From NCBI GenBank assembly GCA_037576195.1, contig CM075101.1, positions 28,644,001-28,708,000 on the forward strand: DNA of 64,000 bases, given 5' to 3'. The position numbers were made by a program, and so were the translations under genes. The notes under the pieces were generated by a model. That model was given only the letters and a program-made list of their open reading frames with translations, was not told where the DNA came from and made no database searches. Below are positions 58,637-64,000 of this stretch, piece by piece (the stretch's first letter is position 1; each line of letters opens with the position of its first letter). The DNA is from Phytoseiulus persimilis (lineage: Eukaryota > Arthropoda > Arachnida > Mesostigmata > Phytoseiidae).

Positions 58637-61600
58637 GGGAAATTTCAGAAGATTTTTTTCTCCCGTGGGAACAGCCTGCGTTGGTCGCGCGGTCCGTGTA
58701 ATTCTCGGTGAGTGTCATCGATCTGTTCTACGATTATCCCGCTTCGCTGATACTCGGTTGATCAGTTGGGCACTTGCTTGAATATTAACGGTCAAAGTGA
58801 AGAGAATAAATAAAGCAGAAAAGTCAGTCGATGTCCTTGCGATTGCTCTGTCGCTGGCCGATTCGAACGCACCATTCTATTCATGGAAACTACTCTGAAA
58901 AGCTTTGGCGATACCAGCCATTCGAAACTTTTCGGGAGATCCGGGAGGAGTATCTTATATCCTACTCTATCCTGTATACGATTCGTGTTCTGAATCATCG
59001 AGGCAATGCTGCCTGAATTTTTCGCCGCTCCGACTAATAGCGAATAAACGCTCTTGTTAATTAAGTATTCGATCATCATATTACCGGTATAGCAGAAAAC
59101 GCCATGAAAGACACGTGTCGGGAAAAGAGATGTTCTCGACCAGGGTTACTCGTACGTCACATTCTTCCTTCTCCTTCGAGACGGAAAATCAAGAAAAACT
59201 GCTGTACACAGGGAATACTTTACCCAGGAACGACCCAAGGAGAAACACTCTCCGAATCCTCCTCTCTGGGTGCGAGTTTCCCTCTCAAATCTTGGCCTCA
59301 AGAGCGTAGCTTATTCCATGAGGCTCGATGAAAATCGAGTCGGAGAATCGGAAGCGCGAATGACTCTCTCATTTGCAGGTCTCATATAAGAGGATTTTGT
59401 TTTCTCCTTCGCGTGGAAGAGGTCCGTGGCCCTGCTCTCAATGACTAGCGATCACTCGGTTGTCCCCAGTCATCCATCTGTTTCAAACGATCAGTCTGAG
59501 GTTTTGGTTCTTGCTCGGTCAGCTGGTTGACGTTGTTGTGCTCACCGAGAGGATTAGTCTGAATGGGGGGAAACTGTCGACGGAATCGGGCAGGACTTAC
59601 TGAAGGTCGCCGCAGTGTTGAGTCGCAGCAGAAAAGAAACCTTCACTCTGTCTGAACAATTTCAAAATGCTGATGACACTGCACAGGCGATCGTAACTCG
59701 CGTCATCAACCCACAGAGCAAAAGATGACCACGTCACCCATCGATCACCACCTCGCCTGTCATCGATGTACAACCAACTCATCGGCGCGAACGAACGATC
59801 GATGCTATTGGGTCGAAGTCAAGCGGTCGCACAATTGTGACTGAATGATGAAACTCACAGAAATTTCTCCAGTCAGTCAGTCCGTCAGCCCTGAGCTCGG
59901 TTAAGGCCCATCGGTTTAAACTATTGACTATTCGAGACAAGGCCAACAATCTGGTTTGCCATCTGGACTGATGTCCGACCGTTCTATTCAAATTCTTCCC
60001 CTAATTAGGCTCCTCATGCCGTTTCCTGCGTTTTCCCCTCGCTCCCGTGTTCACCGATCGCCCTTCTGAAGGATCCCCATCCCAATAAGACGCGACGTGG
60101 GTCACGAAACACATGTTCGTGATCTGCATATTCTTCGTGTACTCTAATACTCTCCTTCCTGCCCATTGTGCCTTCATCTGCAGCCGGCGCAGCCCTCAAA
60201 TCTTTGCCATTTGTGGAGCTTCCTTCTATGTCGCGGTTCCCCCGGGAATCCCAGCGAGGGAACAGAGTAACGTCGCTTCTGATGAATATTGCCACACATT
60301 GGACCCAGAATCGGGGATTCCTGTGCCGCATTGAGTGTATTCGCTAGAATACGACGAGTCTCATGCAAGCATGGATGCCATCATTTCAATATGAGAATGA
60401 CTGGAACAGGAGAAGCCGAATCAGGTACACGACGATCTGGGAATTCGGGCTGACGGTGAAGCTAGATATCTTGCAATTGGAACGGGGGCGCAACGTTCCT
60501 ACTCGAACCATCCGGTTAGCTGCGCTTCTGTCGGAGAGTTCCGAGGTCAATCACGGAGTCGGAAGCAACGAACACTTGGATGGAATTAACGACTCGCGGA
60601 ATCCAGCATGAAGCGCCTTCCCTCCATAATGGAACCTTTTTAGTGGAGCGAGAAGGAATAATTCATCAACGTTTCACGAGTTTTACAAGAGCCCGGGATG
60701 TGAAAGATACGCATCGAGGGAGAGGAAACTCATTGCCTTATTTATCTCGTTTCTATCTCTTATCTTTGGGAAGTAAATGCATCGCTGAGTCTCCAGATTG
60801 GGTGTTCTATCAACTTCAACTGAGTCCGCGCTATCATTGTGAGCGTTTTCAGTACCATTCAAAGGCTACTTCTGCGATTCTTGAGTCAAGCATTTCTGCT
60901 TGGATGAAACTCACTTTTCCGATGGTCCGAGCCCGACTCCATCTGAATATTTTCCACGAAACAAGTTTGTCTGATAATCACTATTTAGAAAGAGGCGAGT
61001 TCGGATATCGTACCATGTACAAGAAAAACCCCGGGTTGCTGATTCCCCACCTATCCTCGGTGCCGAGTGTCACAGGTCGGACACACATGATGGTGTTGCC
61101 GTTCAGATGGCGGGAGAGATGATGGATCATATCTTCGTTGAAATCGTGCGCAAATCGGAAGGGATGAAGACAAGAGATTCTGTCTCTACTGGAGACTCAC
61201 GATTCTCAGAACCATAACCGCAGCAACGCGAGAAGGTCCGGGAAGCGTTGGAAGAACTCTTGAGTGGAAGCTTTGAAAGCATCGCGATATCGCTCACAGC
61301 TCTCCGGATTACGAAGTCTCGTATTTTCCGAACTCTGAGCGGCGCTCAATCAAAAATATCGGGTGACGTCGCTGCTGACAAGCTTTCGGGGACGAGCATA
61401 CTCGCTGAGCGTAACTCGAAGCACGAGTCAACTTCGCGAGGAATCAACGTGGATCCGAACAGTCGATTCGAGCGTCAGGCTTCAAGATCGTGAGATATTT
61501 TTTTGTCTTCCTTGAAAGTCAAACCACGAGACTCCCAATCTTACATGGATCAACGAGAAATAAATCGAAATATTAGAAGTTTCCACGTCGATGCTAAGCG

Positions 61601-64000
61601 CGAGCTCACGTGCACGGAACGCCGATTTAAAAAACGACGAGCGGTACAGGTGGTCTGCGAGATTTACATCACATTTCCCAACCTAAGCTAACACGCACAG
61701 TTATTTAAACAATGCTAGACGATGATCAAATATGGGAGGAACGTTAATTTGAATGCCGCTCGCGGTCCGTCCCATCTTGTCTGGGTTTGCTCCGTCGAAA
61801 TTCTTCGCCCAAAAAGCTTCCCTTCAGCGAATCGTCCTAGGGCAGTAGTTGAGCCGGCTTTGCTTATGTAATGTGGCTATGACAGCAGAAGTCTTTCGGC
61901 GTCAGCTCTCCTCGCTGTTCGAGCCACCATGGAGAATCCGAAGCAGAAGAAAGGAGGTTTGCGCGGAAAGAAGAATTCGCCGTCGGAGAGGAAAAGGCTC
62001 ACTTGCGCGACACGCGCGGTTTTCGATGCGAGCCAGTCGTATGAAGTTTCTCAGACTGCGAACCAAGCGGACGGACAGCTAAACATAGTTAGACGCTCAA
62101 AAAGGAGCCGTCGGCGAGGATCCCTCCGTGGGAACGGATCTTACGGTGCAGTGTTCAAGTTTCAAGTTTCTCAGTGGTCGACGGAGATCTCTGTAAAGTC
62201 CAAGGAATACACTGACATTTTGACTAAGAGAATTCACTGAATCTAGTGGACAGTGTCGTCTCCGCTCACCGGGGGAAGTTTGGCCCCTCCCGATACGGAT
62301 ACACGAACGGATTATTCCTATGTTTTCATCGAACATGAGGTGAGTACAGGAATTTCTCTGAGCGCCTCATCTCGGATATCCGTTGCAATCGGAGCTCGTA
62401 CCTCCCGCGCCGATTTTCCGGTTCGACACCGACGGAATTCGTCCGAGATGTGCGACGGCTCCGTGACAAGGGTGCCGGACTCATCACCTATGATTAGACG
62501 AGTTTCACCAAATCATCGGTGTTGTTCGTTTAGCGAACGCGACCGAAGTCGTAATCGAGCACCCATCGATCTCTGTTTCCTCGTCTAACTGGATTGTAAT
62601 TCAATCGGTTCTATCGGAGCATCTTGACCTCTAATCACCACGAAAGAGAAAATAGGCCCGAACGTGGGCACCCAGAACAAGCAACCGTACGATGTGTCGG
62701 ACAATCAGTTCGTCGCCTCCTCGACTGCCGCCGACCAAAAGTGCGGTCTACGTTCGCTCAGATCTCTTCTTTGCGGATCGATGAGTTCTGAATCATTTCC
62801 GCAAAATCATGCAAAGCTTTCCAGCACGAACTTTTCGTGGTGTTTCATCATCGGTCCCTTCCATTGCTTGGAGATGGCACGACGGGTCAACTTTCATCTT
62901 GTGTTTGTTCTGTTCTCTGGCTCGGCTCTGTTGGACAGTAACTTGATGTTGGGCAGATGTTGATGATGACGCTGTCAATGATGATGGTTCTGATGATAGA
63001 AAGAAAAGAGCCGGGAGCGGTGAAACGAAAATGGCATTGGCGCTCCGTGGCTGCTGTTGTCTTCGTTCTTGCCATTGTGCCTGCGAGACCATTCAGTCAC
63101 TCGTTTATCCAACCTTCCGCCGTTCTGCTTATTCGGCAACTAAGCCAGTAGGATTCTGTGAACCCCTGGATTCCTACTCTAAACACTACTGTCACCAAGA
63201 GTCAGTTTCCTCACTTATCTCACCGTTAGCAACCCATCGGAAGGATCTCCCGCTCTGTGGAGTTTGGTCGAAGCAATGGAAGATGTTGTCTCGCTGATCG
63301 CATCGACGTCGGGAGATTTATTCCGTAAGGACAAGGCAATCCAAAGTTCCGACTTGGTATTTCGGGAGCTTGGACACCGAACACGATCGATAACGATCAG
63401 AGAACTTGTCTCTGTGAGTGATATCCGCCAGACCAGGCGCTTGCCAGAACAGTCAATGTTTTGTTTCGTTCGTTTTTTTTGAAGCGAATCTGTCTTCCAA
63501 GTCCTATCAGTCGCCTTTGTTTTGCTCGCGACCCCTTGCTCAATATCTGACCCCAGGCTAGCTGCGCCTCTGATGACACAGTCTTCCAGTCCAATGCTAC
63601 CCTAAACTACTGAGAATACGAAGTGCAGTGCGAGATTATCGAATTGACATCGAGTACGTACGAATATTGTCAACCGCGAAGACTCCGAATGACCGATTGA
63701 CTCGGCTCGAATTCCTGCGTGAGGGGGCGCTTGGCTCATGGCCCGGACTCTGAGGCAGGGAGACGATGGGAGGGGAAGGGGAATGGAGTTGGTTCGACGC
63801 CGTCGGGGAAGGAGGGGCGAAAGACGATGAATATGATCCTCATCAAGGACTCTCGCGCATCAGACAGTCACAGGATCCTCATGGGAAGCCACAATTCCTT
63901 CCTCATTCTCCAACCGGAAGGAATATCTGTCACCACCAAGCTATGACGGAGGTCTGCGAAGAAGGAAATCGAGCTCTGGAGTTTTCCGAGACAAGAGCCG
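58637..64000. other. No confident gene; open frames at 60.6, 61.9 and 63.3 kb
   Basis: A 180-codon plus frame (60580-61122) lacks known motifs. At 61929 an ATG sits in a perfect vertebrate-style initiation context (GCCACCATGG) and opens a Lys/Arg-rich frame (MENPKQKKGGLRGKKNSPS). At 62340 and 63412 there are strong GTGAGT donors after open frames, the latter reading LWSLVEAMEDVVSLIASTSGDLF. These could be exons of a plus-strand gene running out of the window, but they could not be joined. Confidence 0.3.

Noticed and set aside
60580..61122. 180-codon plus-strand frame
   Set aside because: No domain, no splice support and unremarkable composition; probably chance.
1..64000. Transposase, reverse transcriptase, CRISPR array or bacterial operon signals
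   Set aside because: None was seen by eye on either strand. The window is plainly eukaryotic, and only short SINE-like modules suggest mobile DNA.

Overview
This is a eukaryotic, almost certainly animal, nuclear window. Its conserved genes are broken by short introns (mostly 45-200 bp) with GT..AG ends, and AATAAA signals sit behind some of them. Codon use is balanced, with GC near one half. The protein set is metazoan: exocyst Sec15, mitochondrial PNPase, a beta-catenin, ER glucosidase I, the dynactin actin Arp1 and Suppressor of fused. The compact introns and the arthropod-like beta-catenin N-terminus suggest an arthropod, possibly a mite or other arachnid. That assignment is inference, not something read directly.

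Layout. 1-6.3 kb: sec15 (EXOC6) on the minus strand, complete in 11 exons. 6.3-29 kb: no recognisable gene. This stretch has only unassigned open frames, a nested palindrome near 13.9 kb and a cluster of tRNA-like B-box/T-run modules at 16.4-19.3 kb. A weak two-exon minus-strand candidate lies at 22.7-23.1 kb. 29.1-29.7 kb: a small two-membrane-pass protein with a PPPDY tail on the plus strand. 33.1-36.8 kb: PNPT1, minus strand, nine exons. 38.2-40.9 kb: an armadillo/beta-catenin gene, minus strand, with a shortened C-terminus. 44.8-47.3 kb: MOGS (glucosidase I), plus strand, two exons, one of them 2.17 kb. 48.1-50.9 kb: Arp1 (ACTR1), minus strand, five exons. 53.6-56.0 kb: Sufu, plus strand, six exons. 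57.2-57.7 kb: a phase-consistent multi-exon gene of unknown function. 58-64 kb: nothing recognisable.

The exon models of sec15, PNPT1, MOGS, Arp1 and Sufu were built by hand from splice sites, reading phase and remembered family sequences. Each joins in frame to a total length close to the human protein. These genes do not form a pathway. The exceptions are beta-catenin and Sufu, key intracellular regulators of Wnt and Hedgehog signalling. Arp1 and Sufu are arranged head to head, as I recall ACTR1A and SUFU being in human, which would be deep microsynteny. The two most interesting observations are that pair and the beta-catenin, which keeps its phospho-degron and its TCF/cadherin-binding groove but has lost a recognisable alpha-catenin-binding segment and nearly all of the C-terminal domain.
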